Below are positions 8,989 through 20,650 of a stretch of DNA of 64,000 nucleotides, one piece after another (the stretch's first letter is position 1; each line of letters begins with the position of its first letter). Source of the DNA: Serendipita indica DSM 11827 (Eukaryota > Basidiomycota > Agaricomycetes > Sebacinales > Serendipitaceae); the NCBI GenBank assembly GCA_910890315.1, contig CAJVGD010000014.1, positions 1 through 64,000 of the forward strand, given 5' to 3'. Position numbers and translations under genes: made by a program. The notes beneath the pieces were generated by a model that saw only the letters and a program-made list of their open reading frames with translations, was not told where the DNA came from and made no database searches.

Positions 8989-11900
8989 TAGGGTTTCGGT
9001 CGACGCTGCTTGCCTAGCCTCAACACCGGCGGCCAGGTCGAGCGAGCGTGCTCGATCGTTTTTTCCCATGATTCCCCTCGACGCCCATACAAAAGGTAGC
9101 ATTAGTAATGTAATTCAAGCCTAAAAATATGTACAAAATGCGCAGAATATCAAATGGCACTAATATTAACCATCTAAATGCTCCTCTGCATAGATCTCCC
9201 ATGGCGTCATCAGCCAGTCCACGGTGAAGGAGATGTCATGTCAAAGCCCGTATTTAAGAATTTGAAGCATCTCTATGAGTCGTGGAGATGACTGGGCACG
9301 TGTACTTGTAGCTGTATGCTTTGCTGAGGAGAAAACACGCTCGCAGGGGACGGATGAAGCTTGCACAGGTAGAATATCGAGCGCAACTTTTCGTAGGTTG
9401 GGGTAAAGATTTGGTAGATGTTTATCCTAAATATGCAATATGAGCCTATTTTCGCCTAAACACCATGTACATACTTGCCAAAACTTGAGTAGGTCTACAC
9501 CGGTGAGATGGTGCTCAACAAGTGGCTCATTAAGATACCGCTGCACCTCTCTAATAGCATCTTCACGTGCACGGGCATCAATCTGCTCTGCTGTGAGAAC
9601 TGGAAATGCTGATGGTGGGTGTGGCTGAGTGCTCGACTGCAAAGTAGGTTTTGATGGCTGAAGGGCGAGATCAGCAATTGCAGAAAGACAACAAAAACCC
9701 GAATCTAGGTTCGCATGCGCTTTACTTGTAGCCTTTCTGTTCGAATTTGGAGCGTCCAAAGCAGGCAAGTCTTTCTGTTGAGACAGAAGCTCCTTTTTAC
9801 GAAAGGCAGCAACCTAAAAGCAAGTTAATAAAGACCCCAATATTACAAGGAGATCTCATACACTGTCTATCAGAGATTCCCTACATCTCTCGACATCCTG
9901 GTCTGACCAGTGCTTTTGTATCCAGTCCATTTTACTTGCTGGATTGAGAACTAATTACCGTGAGCATTCTTCGCCATGAAATATAGCCCATCGTACCCAT
10001 AGCAAGGCCATATACGCGATTAGAGCGGGCCAGGCGGATATATTTATCGAGTTTTGCAACTGCTGGATGAAGGGCATGTTCGAGAGAGGGATAAATGTTA
10101 TCAATGATAATTTTTGAAAGGGTTGAGGCACAGAATTCATATGTAGGAATGGCAATGGAGAGTGTGGGTGTTTGCTCTGATGAGACGAGCTCTTGAATCG
10201 AATGGAAGAGGAGAAGAATGCGCTGGATATCTTGTAGAACTCTTCGCTCCTCCTCGCTAAGATTCAGATCCTTATTGATCTTATGGTAGGCTGGCTTGTT
10301 CAACATCAAGTCGACAACCTTTAGCAATGGGTAGTGGAGCAATCCAGTAGAATGACGTCCTGGTTCCATTGTAAGATAACGTATTATCATATTGTAAGTT
10401 GATGACCAGCGAACAACCATATCGCGGATGAGCTCGAGAGGCTTGCCCTCAAAATTGCCATCCTCAATGGCCTTCTTGAGAACTCGTCTATACTCGTCAC
10501 GACGGTTGGATGTAAGGCGTAGTGTTGCGACAAGGTTACGGCAGCGTGCGACTGGGTCGGCCAGAAGAGCAGCATGTATGGTGGTATCGCATATTGCATT
10601 TGCTGGGATATCCTTAATATGGTCAAGGAATGTTTGAACCACAAGGTTGATAGTATGTGGGAAACATCTGGACTATCCATAAGATCTAGCGAGAGTGAGC
10701 AGAGAACATACCGGAGATATTGCTCATTAGTATCAAATTCAATTCCTCTGCGCTGTAGAGCTGCTTCAATTTCCATTGTCATTGACCTGTTATTTGATGC
10801 GTTGTCTGCTGTGATTCGTCCGACCTTATGGGCTAAACCACATTCTGTCAGAATGTCAACAAAAGCTTGACCAAGTGCTTCGCCTGTATGGCTGCCAATG
10901 ATGTTTTTGAATGAGATGAGGCGGCTTTCCATTTTCCAGACTGGACTGCCATTCTCGACTTTCTCAGTGATGAAATGTGCTGTGATGGCCATGAATGCAT
11001 GAAGTACATTGTCGGTCCATAGATCTGTGGTGAATGAAACTCGACCGGGACAATTCTAACAACATTAGCATACGCAATGGAGATATATATGGAATTTATC
11101 TCACTTGCGCATCTGCCATCCATTCGCTTTGCTTCTTCTTGAAGAGGGTGTTGATACCATTGCGAACCTTGTCCTTGTGAGGTAAATCTGTTTCGTTGAG
11201 GTCGCGGCAACAATAAAAGAAGAATTGGCGGAATTCTTTTGACTCGACAATACTCAGCGGCTGTTCGAGGTAAGAAACCATACAAGAAACATACAGGAAC
11301 AAAACATACCTGGTCATCAATCACAATCCAGCGGAGAAAGAAATAAAGAACTCCGTCTTGATTGAGTGGCCGACTCCGTAGTGTCGAGAGGTTGTCATCA
11401 AACTTATTGCTGGTGGGCTTTGGCTTGATTCCTCTCTTCAAGCAAGACTCTTCCCAGTTTTCATGAGTGCGTAGATGATTTGCAAGATTGGTGGTTTGTG
11501 CTGTCCTGTCGTTTGCCCACAGTGTGCGCCGTCCAACATCCCTGCTCTAAATCAGATAGATCCAAACAGCCAGAGTAGACTTACTCGCACGGGATACAGC
11601 CCACATAACGAGACTTTGGCCGGTATGGGATGTACTGATGAGGTGGTAGGACGACAGATACATCATTGTAAACGATTTTATTCTCGACTGGGCGGGCAAA
11701 TGACCAGATATCACTTCGTACATTTGCAGGAGTTCGTGCTTGAGGCAATGTAGCTCGCCTGGTGGGTGAAGATTGAGGTTGGCGCTGTCGTTTTTGTGTG
11801 GGCATAGGTGTAGGAATGGGCCCTAAACCTGGTACACGAGGTCCTGAAGAGGTGTTCCGTCGAGTTTTGGTAGGTGGCTGATGAATCCTTGGCCTTTGTG

Positions 11901-12562
11901 CATGGTGATTTGGTGTCGATGTTGCTGAGGGTTGTGAAGGAAGGAAAAGTGGCAAATTTCGAGGAGATACTGGTGTCTGTAGCTCTTGAGTCTCGCTATT
12001 AGGAGATTCTAGTGACTCGTGAAGCGTTTCCAAATGTTGAAAGGAACGAATTGGTGTCAGCAAGTGACCGGCATTGTGAAGTCGTCGTGGAGTAAGAAAA
12101 CTTCTTGTAATACGGATAGATGGCACCAAAACTCCATCATTTGGGGCCACTGGGCGTGCAGGTGTTGCGAGGTCGGGTTCAACTTGAAGGCCCCAGTGGC
12201 ATTGACATCCATCACGATTCACGCACATTCTAAGAGCAAGGAAATTATGCAGAAGGATGTTTAGACACATTCTCTTTATAACTACCATCGACCTTCAGGT
12301 TTTGGGGAACCAAGCCCTTTGAGTCGGTGCAATTTTGGTGCGGAATCCTCCCAACATGTAAAGCACCGGTTTACAAAGCTTTAAACCCCAAAAACGTTGA
12401 TGCTTGCTAGCTACAGCACTGTTCTGGCTCGGGCCGGTGGTGTGGCTCGACGACCCTGACGCTACTGAATAGCGTCGAGCACCCTTGCTCGACGCTGGGC
12501 ATCGTGGGAACTCGACTCAAAACAAGGTCGATCGCGATTTTGGGCGTCGAGCCGACACCCTA
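8989..12562 (-). mobile_element. hAT-superfamily DNA transposon
   Basis: The left end TAGGGTTTCGGTCGACG (8989-9005) and the right end, read in reverse, TAGGGTGTCGGCTCGACG (12562-12545) form imperfect terminal inverted repeats of the hAT type. The 8 bases outside each end are GCATGGAG and GTGTGGAT, matching at five of eight positions, a plausible decayed 8-bp target duplication. The interior encodes a hAT transposase on the minus strand. Subterminal GTCGAGC/GCTCGAC motifs near both ends fit transposase-binding repeats. Length is about 3.57 kb, usual for a complete hAT element. Confidence 0.85.
9166..12288 (-). pseudogene. hAT transposase, nearly complete
   Basis: The start is the ATG at 12288. 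The N-terminal 230 residues are Pro/Ser-rich, followed by a BED-like region (C...WANDRTAQTTNLANHLRTHENW), then the RNase H-like core with FTTDLWTDN near 11000 and ITADNASNN near 10820, an alpha-helical insertion (10640-9932), and the C-terminal dimerisation domain (YPNLRKVALDILPVQASSVPCERVFSSA, given here in two parts: YPNLRKVALDILPVQ then ASSVPCERVFSSA) near 9400-9290. Short introns join the frames, for example a 44-nt intron near 10710-10667. There is an apparent frame change near 9930, and an in-frame TGA at 9241-9243 after LQILKYGL while coding-like sequence continues to a stop at 9166. The copy therefore looks inactive but little decayed. Confidence 0.8.
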
Positions 12563-12737
12563 GTGTGGATTATTTGGCTGGTTGAACCAGGACTATCATG
12601 CTGAGGCAGACTGCTGCAATTATTACCCTGACCACTACCACATAGACAGTCTAAAAATTGGATAACATTTAGTTATCATCTGGAGTTCGGATGGATTTGC
12701 ATTCAAGGTTTGTGATTTGGAACACATTGTGAATTGG
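12563..12737. other. short intergenic gap
   Basis: This holds the right flank of the hAT element and the 3' flank of NLR3. Nothing else is seen. Confidence 0.4.
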
Positions 12738-15700
12738 TTACAATTGGGTATGTGGGTCAGAAAATTTTGCAAAATCAATGACCATGACCTGTCCATTCTG
12801 CAGACCTAGGGCGACTTTATCTTGGGATTTAGTGGAGCACATCAGCCAAAACTCATCAGGGATCCGATATCTACGGTATGGACAACAAACAGACCACAGC
12901 TCCTGACTGGTGTAGTCAACAGCTACTGTGGAATGCTCATGGCTGGGCGTGACACTTGGACATGGAGATGAGAGTGACTGAAGGCGATTGTGGGAGACAT
13001 TGAGTACTGGTCCATTGTCCACATGTAAGAAATGTCCACCTTGGAAGAAATATAAATGCCTGGGAACATGATTGAGCTCATAAGGAGGTTCCAAACTGGG
13101 TGGGGTGGTGATATCCCACAGGCGTACAGTGCGATCCCAGATCCAGATGCAAGACGGTGCCCATCTGGCGAGAAGGCCAGACACTGGACCCAATCAGTAT
13201 GTCCCTCAAGCGCCCCAAGGCTTGCACCAGTGGTACCATCCCACAGGCGTACAGTGCCATCCCAAGATCCAGATGCAAGACAGCGCCCATCTGGCGAGAA
13301 GGCCAGACACTGGACCCAATTGGTATGTCCCTCAAGCGTCCCAAGGCTTGCACCGGTGGTCCCATCCCACAGGCATACAGTGCCATCCCGAGAGCCAGAT
13401 GCGAGATGGCGCCCATCTGGCGAGAAGGCCAGACACTGGACCAAACCAGTATGTCCCTCAAGCGTCCCAAGGCTTGCACCAGTGGTCCCATCCCACAGGC
13501 GTACAGTGCGATCCCGAGAGCCAGATGCAAGACGGCGCCCATCTGGTGAGAAGGCCAGACACTGGACCAAACGGTATGTCCCTCAAGCGTCCCAAGGCTT
13601 GCACCGGTGGTCCCATCCCACAGGCGTACAGTGCGATCCCCAGATCCAGATGCAAGACGGCGCCCATCTGGCGAGAAGGCCAGACACTGGACAGAACTGG
13701 TATGTCCCTCAAGCGTCCCAAGGCTTGCACCGGTGGTCCCATCCCACAGGCGTACAGTGCGGATCCCCAGATCCAGATGCAAGACGGCGCCCATCTGGCG
13801 AGAAGGCCAGACACTGGACCCAATTGGTATGTCCCTCAAGCGTCCCAAGGCTTGCACCGGTGGTCCCATCCCACAGGCGTACAGTGCCATCCAGATCCAG
13901 ATGCAAGACAGCGCCCATCTGGCGAGAAGGCCAGACACTTGACCCAATTGGTATGTCCCTCAAGCGTCCCAAGGCTTGCACCGGTGGTCCCATCCCACAG
14001 GCGTACAGTGCCATCCGAGATCCAGATGCAAGACAGCGCCCATCTGGCGAGAAGGCCAGACACTGGACCCATTGGTATGTCCCTCAAGCGTCCCAAGGCT
14101 TGCACCGGTGGTCCCATCCCACAGGCGTACAGTGCCATCCCGAGATCCAGATGCAAGACAGCGCCCATCTGGCGAGAAGGCCAGACACTGGACCCAATTG
14201 GTATGTCCCTCAAGCGTCCCAAGGCTTGCACCGGTGGTCCCATCCCACAGGCGTACAGTGCCATCCCCAGATCCAGACGCAAGACGGCGCCCATCTGGCG
14301 AGAAGGCCAGACACTGGACCCAATTGGTATGTCCCTCAAGCGTCCCAAGGCTTGCACCGGTGGTCCCATCCCACAGGCGTACAGTGCCATCCCCAGATCC
14401 AGACGCAAGACGGCGCCCATCTGGCGAGAAGGCCAGACATTGGACAGAATCGGTATGTCCCTCAAGCGTCCCAAGGCTTGCACCGGTGGTCCCATCCCAC
14501 AGGCATACAGTGCCATCCCAGATCCAGACGCAAGACGGCGCCCATCTGGCGAGAAGGCCAGACATTGGACCCCCCGGTATGTCCCTCAAGCGTCCCAAGG
14601 CTTGCACCGGTGGTCCCATCCCACAGGCGTACAGTGCCATCCCGAGATCCAGACGCAAGACGGCGCCCATCTGGCGAGAAGGCCAGACACTGGACAGAAT
14701 CGGTATGTCCAGTCAAAGTCTGGTGTGAGGGCCAATCCACTGATGGTCCTCCAATGATTTTTGGTAGTCGATCTGAAAACTTGCTCTTGTATATTGTCCA
14801 CAGTTGTGACTTTCGAGGGAGGAATAGTAGCCCTGAAGTGTAGATATCCAGCGCACTCTTCTCTAGTGTTTCTTGATGCCTCTGGACAAGTCTAACTGTA
14901 TCATGGCATACCTATTGTCACTGCGGTCAATACAAATATTATATGTAGCATTAGCTCACCTCAAACTCATCACCCAACCCTTGGTATTCACAACTTCGCC
15001 GAATCTCCTCGAAATTTCGAATAAGATGTACATGATCCATCAAGCTTAACAGCTCCACGAGGTACAAAATTTGACTTGCTAAAAACCTCCGCAGCATCTG
15101 GGCAACATGTCCATCCGTTACAACGGTGCTCACATGATAGCCCCAGTACTTTGCCGCATAAGGTAGTGCCGGAGACCTAGCCCATAATTGTTCTAGACGT
15201 TTATCCAGATCCACGATGTCCGCATTCTTTGGATAAGGTTTATTTGGCAGGGAAACGCCGCAAATGTCCTCCTTCAGATCCTCCTGAAGCACTTTGAGGA
15301 TAGATACGGCCAAGTCTGATTGCATTGCTGTCGACTTGAATGGCATATCCACATTGTGTGGACCAAGAAGGTATTCTTGGAACGTTGGATGCAGAAACTC
15401 TACCACCGTATCCACCCGAAATACACTCTGCATTGACTCTAAGATCGGCTCTAGCTCAGAGTCTGCGATCCCAGTCATCTCCCCAAGAGCCTCCGTCGAC
15501 ACTGGTTCGAACAAGGTTAGAAGAGTGCCCATAATCTTGTGTATAGTGCCACTGGACGTCTCTCGTCGTAGCCGACGAAGGATGCTTGTATAAACCTGGT
15601 TAATATCCCCGCCCTCGCCTCGCGTCAAGAGGGATCTGAGAGTTGCACCAAGTGCGTCCGGGCCATGAGCCCCACGTAGCTCGAGATGTGCTGTCGTGAT

Positions 15701-17346
15701 CCAAATAAAAAGTCCGTTCGAGCGTTCCACAATCTGCTGGCGCTGAGGCGCGGTAAGCAGTTTACCGAGATGTACGTCGACGTAGGCCCTAATATCGTCC
15801 AAGTTGGACTGCTGCTCTTTGCCGTGCATCTTGAAATGCATTCCGCGTACGATCGCTCTACCCTGGAGTATCGCCGTGATGTCTGGCTCTGGCCGGCTCG
15901 TTATAAAGAGTTTGAGTTTAGGCATTGATGAAAGTTTCTCAACCAGTAGTTTGATCAATTCTCCACGCATCTCCTCCTTGCACTCATCCATTGCATCGAT
16001 CACGAGGACAATATCTGTCCCTGCAAGTTGCAATGGTTCTTCAATCAGCTTGGAGAACTGATGGCGTAGCCCTCGCCGGAGAAGATTGGGATCTTCTTCC
16101 TTGATCGTCTTTATTTGCTTCAGGATCATCTTGTTTTGGCCACTGATATCGTCTGAGATGACAGGACAAAAGTCATCTGTCTCTGACGTCTGTCGAGAGT
16201 TCTTCGAAAAGAAGAACCGACCAACCAGAACGCCTTCGGCCTTATCCCATTCCTCACACATTGTCAACGTGACTGTGGACTTTCCAGAACCGCCAACGTC
16301 GCAAAGCCAAAAGATGCGCTTGTCTGCGTTGGGGTCCAGACGCCATTGCCGAATTTCCTCCAGAATCCGTACGCGTGTGCCCAGCAGACACGTCTTGTGC
16401 TGAGTCCCCATCGGACGAGGCTTTTCGGGCCCGAGTTGGGCTACTTTCCACACTGTAGGGGATCAATATGAGTCGGAGAGTGACGCGAATCGAGCTAACC
16501 TTCTGCTTGCAGCTGAATTTGACAGCACTTGGTTGTATCCTATTGCGAATAGCTCAATACGAAACTGGCTTCAAGCGGTACCATACCTCAAATACGCGCG
16601 TAGCCTCTGCGATTTCCTGTTTGTAGTCTGCAATATTTCCCATGTCGATCTTTGCGTCCGTGAACTTTCTGAAAAATCCTTTGACGCCTTGATCTCTGCC
16701 ATGCTTCAACTCGTCCATTTTGGCGAGTATGCCTTTCAGAGCGCTACACAGTTTCAGCCAAATATTCAAAAGCTTGACCTCGGGCCCTACATGATGTAAT
16801 CTCTCGATGCATTGTTGAAATCCTTCAGCGCTTCGGGCATCTTGTCCATACGTCCATCCTCAACAGCTTGGAGATATCCTTCATCCAAGATGGATATATG
16901 TGCTTCAAGACTATCCCTGAGTATTTTGAGTCCTTTGGTGTTCTCATTTATGGTCTACGGCGTAATCAGATCGAAACTTAGCAGTGACGATAAGCCTGTC
17001 GTACCCTGGTTGTCTCAAGGAATAGAAGGGAAATTTCGCAAACAGCTTTGAGGGGTCCCAGAAGTGAAGTAGCCTCGGTCCCGGCCTTGACAAGCTTGAC
17101 GGCCTCGATGAGGGTGTCCCGTGTTCGCTGATAAGCAATATCTGGGTCTTTAGTAGGCGTATTTGCTCTAGATAAATTCGAAGGAGTTGGATTCTGATTT
17201 TCTTTGGCTTTTCGGCGCTTCATCTTGGATATGCTTGACGCTGGCGGATACCACGTTGATCGCGTATATTTACCCAAAGCGCTATCCTGGCGCTTGGCCC
17301 CGGCGTCTAAACGCGGGTGCATAGGAATCTCGGCCATCGCCGCCAT
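12738..17346 (-). CDS. NLR3: helical N-terminus - NACHT - high-identity WD40 receptor
   Basis: The start is the ATG at 17346. Residues 1 to about 120 are basic and disordered, leading into a helix-rich domain with [19 protein letters not shown] and, after introns near 16995 and 16800, [18 protein letters not shown]. It resembles four-helix MLKL/HeLo-type N-termini seen on basidiomycete NACHT proteins; that link is inference. The NACHT exon (16453-14951) has Walker A GGSGKST, Walker [11 protein letters not shown] and the [10 protein letters not shown] sensor. At least 13 WD40 units follow (13130-14740), then a C-terminal tail containing [16 protein letters not shown], ending at 12738. Within the array the unit spacing varies (124-127 bp), so no single frame is open across it. 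Net change is a multiple of three. It may be a pseudogene or an intact gene with uncorrected sequencing indels. Confidence 0.75.
13130..14740 (-). repeat. WD40 repeat array of NLR3, ~126-bp units
   Basis: The anchor CCATCTGG recurs at 13161, 13287, 13413, 13539, 13664, 13791, 13915, 14040, 14165, 14291, 14417, 14542 and 14667. The intervals are 126, 126, 126, 125, 127, 124, 125, 125, 126, 126, 125 and 125 bp. Each unit encodes [18 protein letters not shown]...[20 protein letters not shown]. Variation is concentrated in the residues following GHT (DS, NW, GL, DW) and in the codons before TVRLW. Identity between units is very high. Confidence 0.9.
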
Positions 17347-18202
17347 CTCTTTATTTGCATCTCAGTCGTCTCGGAGGGCTGGCAGCATGACGGGATACAA
17401 ACAGCCTTGATTAGGCAGCTCCCTGCTGACGGCTCCCGAGGAGTCCACGAGTACGGCACAAAGAGATTGGCTTTAACAGATTCTATTACACCCTCCGACA
17501 ATGTGTTCACTGTCAGCAGTTCAGTGCGAGTAGGCTCTCGCCCTTGGGCCCTGCCCAGCAGCCCAGAGAGAGTGGGCTACTCGCTTATACCTTCGCTTTA
17601 GTCCCCTCAATCTACCATGCCTATTTCAACAGACTGGTCCGCTTCCTTGCTGATGGGTGACGGGCTGATGGGCGGTCCAGGAGTAGGAAGCAAGAAAATG
17701 AACTCTGTAGGGTACAACAGAACAAGATGACTGGACGACAAAGGATATGTAGGAAACAAAATAGAATGATACGAACAGGGTCGACGCCGATGTCTTTGAA
17801 CGGTGTTGCGATAGACGCTAGGGTATTAGGATCAAGGGGAAGTTGGCGATGCCAAAAGGTGCCAGGTGAGGAAGATCAGAAGAGGAGGGTGACCGATTCA
17901 TCTCGTTCGCGGTGAGCATCATGTCATGGTACTGTATACACCTCGGGGTTGAGCACTGCCGATGCCCAGAGGGCTGGTACCCGACATGTACTGAGAAATC
18001 GGATACATATGGGTCGCTGCCTGGTTCTACATTGCCGAGAGCGCCCTTGTGACTCGAATGAGGCGAGAAGATTGTGATTACTCCGTCGTGGTCGGCGGGT
18101 CGAACATGGTTAGTGCGCATAGTCTGATCGTTTAGAGGACCGACAGCTCGAGTCAGGGGAGTAGATACACCCTACCAAGAGCATCAGGAAGAAACAAGCA
18201 AA
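17347..18202. other. intergenic, upstream of NLR3
   Basis: No gene is recognisable. An open frame on the minus strand (17818-18120) has no domain. The promoter of NLR3 should lie in the first few hundred bases; no TATA box is evident. Confidence 0.4.
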
Positions 18203-18385
18203 TTGCAATCCACTCACGACGTACGTGCTTGGCTGCTCGAACACGAGGCTTGGGTGCGAAACACCATTTCTTCCTCGTCGTCTTCCAGAAGCGAGTTTGA
18301 TAAGGTAAGAGGCACATCCAACGACGCTGATAAATTCGCGGACACGGGCTTAAAGCCACCGACGTGGTTTACAGGGAAAAGGTGA
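18203..18385 (+). CDS. gene fragment ending in the dispersed repeat
   Basis: The frame reads DVRAWLLEHEAWVRNTI, then a serine run, RSEFDK and KPPTWFTGK, with possible splice donors after EFDK (GTAAGA) and after TGK (GTGAGA). This has the look of one or two exons of a real gene, but no start, domain or continuation was found. The last part is shared with repeat copy A at the left edge of the window, so the source gene exists or existed in at least two copies. Confidence 0.3.
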   Translation: MQSTHDVRAWLLEHEAWVRNTISSSSSSRSEFDKVRGTSNDADKFADTGLKPPTWFTGKR

Positions 18386-18506
18386 GATTCCGTGGCTGGC
18401 GACCAATTAGTCACTCGGCACTCCATACATGTGGTAGAAAATGACGAAAGATATCAGACGTGCGAAAATATGAACAATATCCCTATGCGACTACTAGTGG
18501 TACAGC
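18351..18506 (+). repeat. dispersed ~156-bp repeat, copy B
   Basis: Second copy of the repeat at 150-305, same orientation, about 85% identical by eye. It overlaps the end of the gene fragment at 18203-18385. Confidence 0.7.
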
Positions 18507-19154
18507 GAATATGAACCTGGACCAACTTTCGTAGCTATGGATACCTAGGGATTGTCTCTTACGGTTCATCCTCTTCTCGAACTCTCGTCTGGAGTAAAAA
18601 TAATACGCAGCTCTGCCCCTCCTGAACGGCATAATCGTATTGCGTGCTGCTCAGTTCCTGGCTCACAAGAGTGCTAGTGATTCACTTCATGATCAACCGG
18701 CGATCTCGTTGTAATCGAGCACAGCTGACACAGAAAACCGGTGCAGGCTCCCAGGGCCAATGCGTATGGCCTCACAGATGGTTTTGTTGAGTCACCGTGA
18801 GCTCGAGTATTTCTATAAATAGGTGTATTATGCAGAGATCATGGAGAAGGCAGAGTCGTTCTGGAAAGACACTCGTCACGCGGGGAGAATGGGCGGAGCT
18901 TAGATGCGTTTTCCTTGTTCAGTTCCTTTGCCCCGCAGCTGAGCCTTTGCGTCCATCGTCTAGGTGCCATACAATGCGCCGCTGTTAAAATTATGACGGA
19001 TTCTGAGGGTCAAGGCACGGGTTTAGGGGCACTGATTGTGCTAGAGTGCGAAAGCCAGCGAGGTGAGGGTTAGAGGATACTTGTCGATATCACTGGAATG
19101 TATACACAACACATCTGTATTTCATCGAGTGTAGAGACATTCTGGCTCATTTTC
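18507..19154. other. intergenic, downstream of the pectate lyase gene
   Basis: No gene seen. It includes a short stretch (18834-18851) shared with 7033-7052. Confidence 0.4.
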
Positions 19155-20593
19155 TTAGCAGCTTCCGACGTTGGAGTAGATGCAGGAAGAGGAATCAGGG
19201 CCGCTGGAGACTAGTCAGGAGTGGTCGTCATAAGGTTGGCGACGTACCATCCAATTTTTGTTGGCTCATTTCCTGGTGTCGTGCCTTGATACTTGCAGCA
19301 CATATCTTCAAAAGATCAATCACCTACACGATAGAAACAATGCTTGACTCACTTGCGACAGATGGCTTTCCAGTTGAGCAGACATTAGTGAATCTGGCCG
19401 TGTCTCCGAAGTTTGTATTTATCCCAACGCCACTAGACCCACTCTCGAGCCTTGCATTGTTAACAATGACGTTACGTCGGTAGGACTGCGCACAGTTTCC
19501 GCATGCACGATATAGCTTGCCAAAGTCGGAAGCGTAAAAGTTTGAAATGGAGACTGTTCCGGCTCCGTTGTGTTGGAAACTGTCCAAGTTGAGTCAATGT
19601 CAAGAATCAGAGCGTTCACTTACATCTTGTCACTTGCGTGGAAGGCACCGCCGCCAATAACGTAGGAGACGTCTCCCGACCCAGTTTGCTTAAACGTTGC
19701 TGCGTCCTCGCACACGTCTTGCCACCAAATATTAACAAGTCGACATGTTCCTTTGCGACACAATTGTCAAATCATCTTATCCCGCTTTAAGTGCATACCT
19801 TGGCAGTGCTTTAAGATGTGTCAGTGCGTATGAGGGAGAAAAATCCGCACTCACGATGCCTTCGGCTTGATTTGCGCCAATGATCACGTTCGAAATGGTC
19901 GCACCTGGCTGGAGACTGAACACGGCGTCCGATTCGCCCGTCTCTGTCTGTCCTTGGCATCCTCCAGATGAGCCTGCACGGTCATATCGCTTCATTCCTC
20001 CGTCAAACGATCCGGAAATGACAGACGTGGTCGGCAATGCAACGTAGCCAGAGGACGGTGGTAGCTTTGTAGTGATACCCGTGGGTGTCATTGGTGTAGT
20101 GGGCGTGGATGTACTTCCCCTTGTCGTTGACGTCGTCTTTGTCGATGTCGCGGCACCGGGGAGACCTGCAGTGTGTTTAGAAGACGACATACTGAGATTT
20201 ACCCGCATACATTGAGAGTACCACTCGTCTAATCATGGTTAAGATAGCCCGAGCAATCGATGACTACTCACTCGAGTACACGCACGTCGCACCAGACACA
20301 CCTACGCTTGGTCAGATACACATGGTAGATAAAATAACGCTCTACATGTCTTTTAACCTGGAATAAATCAGCTTTAGAATGTCTAAAAGGACAATACTTG
20401 CCAGTGTACCCACTCCCGCCGCATTGACCTTGCCAGGACGTTGAGTAATCACTCTCTTCAACGATGGAACCCACCATAGAGCGGCTATAATGGATGGTCA
20501 ATACTGATAATCTTGAATAGTTCGAACACTCACCACAGCAGCTTGGGCAAGCAAAGGAGCGAGTATCGTAACGAGTGCGAATACTGAGATCAT
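19155..20593 (-). CDS. secreted pectate lyase, CBM1 + polysaccharide lyase family 3
   Basis: The start ATG at 20593 opens a signal peptide ([18 protein letters not shown]). Short exons then give a fungal cellulose-binding module ([16 protein letters not shown] ... YSQCM), a Thr/Ser/Pro linker (20150-20060), and the PL3 pectate lyase domain: [25 protein letters not shown], then the conserved [39 protein letters not shown] and YKACGNC-like YRACGNC, VNNARLE and INTNFGDTA. After an intron the end [16 protein letters not shown] ... [15 protein letters not shown] matches the usual Cys-rich PL3 terminus, with the stop at 19155-19157. The family cleaves demethylated pectin by Ca2+-dependent beta-elimination outside the cell. 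The CBM1 should anchor it on cellulose in plant walls. All exons appear intact. Confidence 0.9.
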
Positions 20594-20640
20594 TTTGACC
20601 TGTGGATTTGACTGATAGTTATAGGTTCGATAGTCCAAGA

Positions 20641-20650
20641 TCTTATATGT
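20641..20650 (-). promoter_or_regulatory. TATA-like box of the pectate lyase gene
   Basis: On the minus strand ACATATAAGA lies about 50 bp upstream of the start codon at 20593. The spacing is short for a fungal TATA box but possible. Confidence 0.4.

Noticed and set aside
13130-14740. CRISPR-like regular repeats
   Set aside because: The regular spacing comes from protein-coding WD40 units with no unique spacers; the genome is eukaryotic.
13056-14843. Very long plus-strand open frames (595 and 550 codons) with Pro/Arg/His-rich repeats
   Set aside because: They are antisense to the NLR3 WD40 array. The 126-bp unit has no stop in these frames, so any tandem array of it stays open; there is no independent sign of coding.
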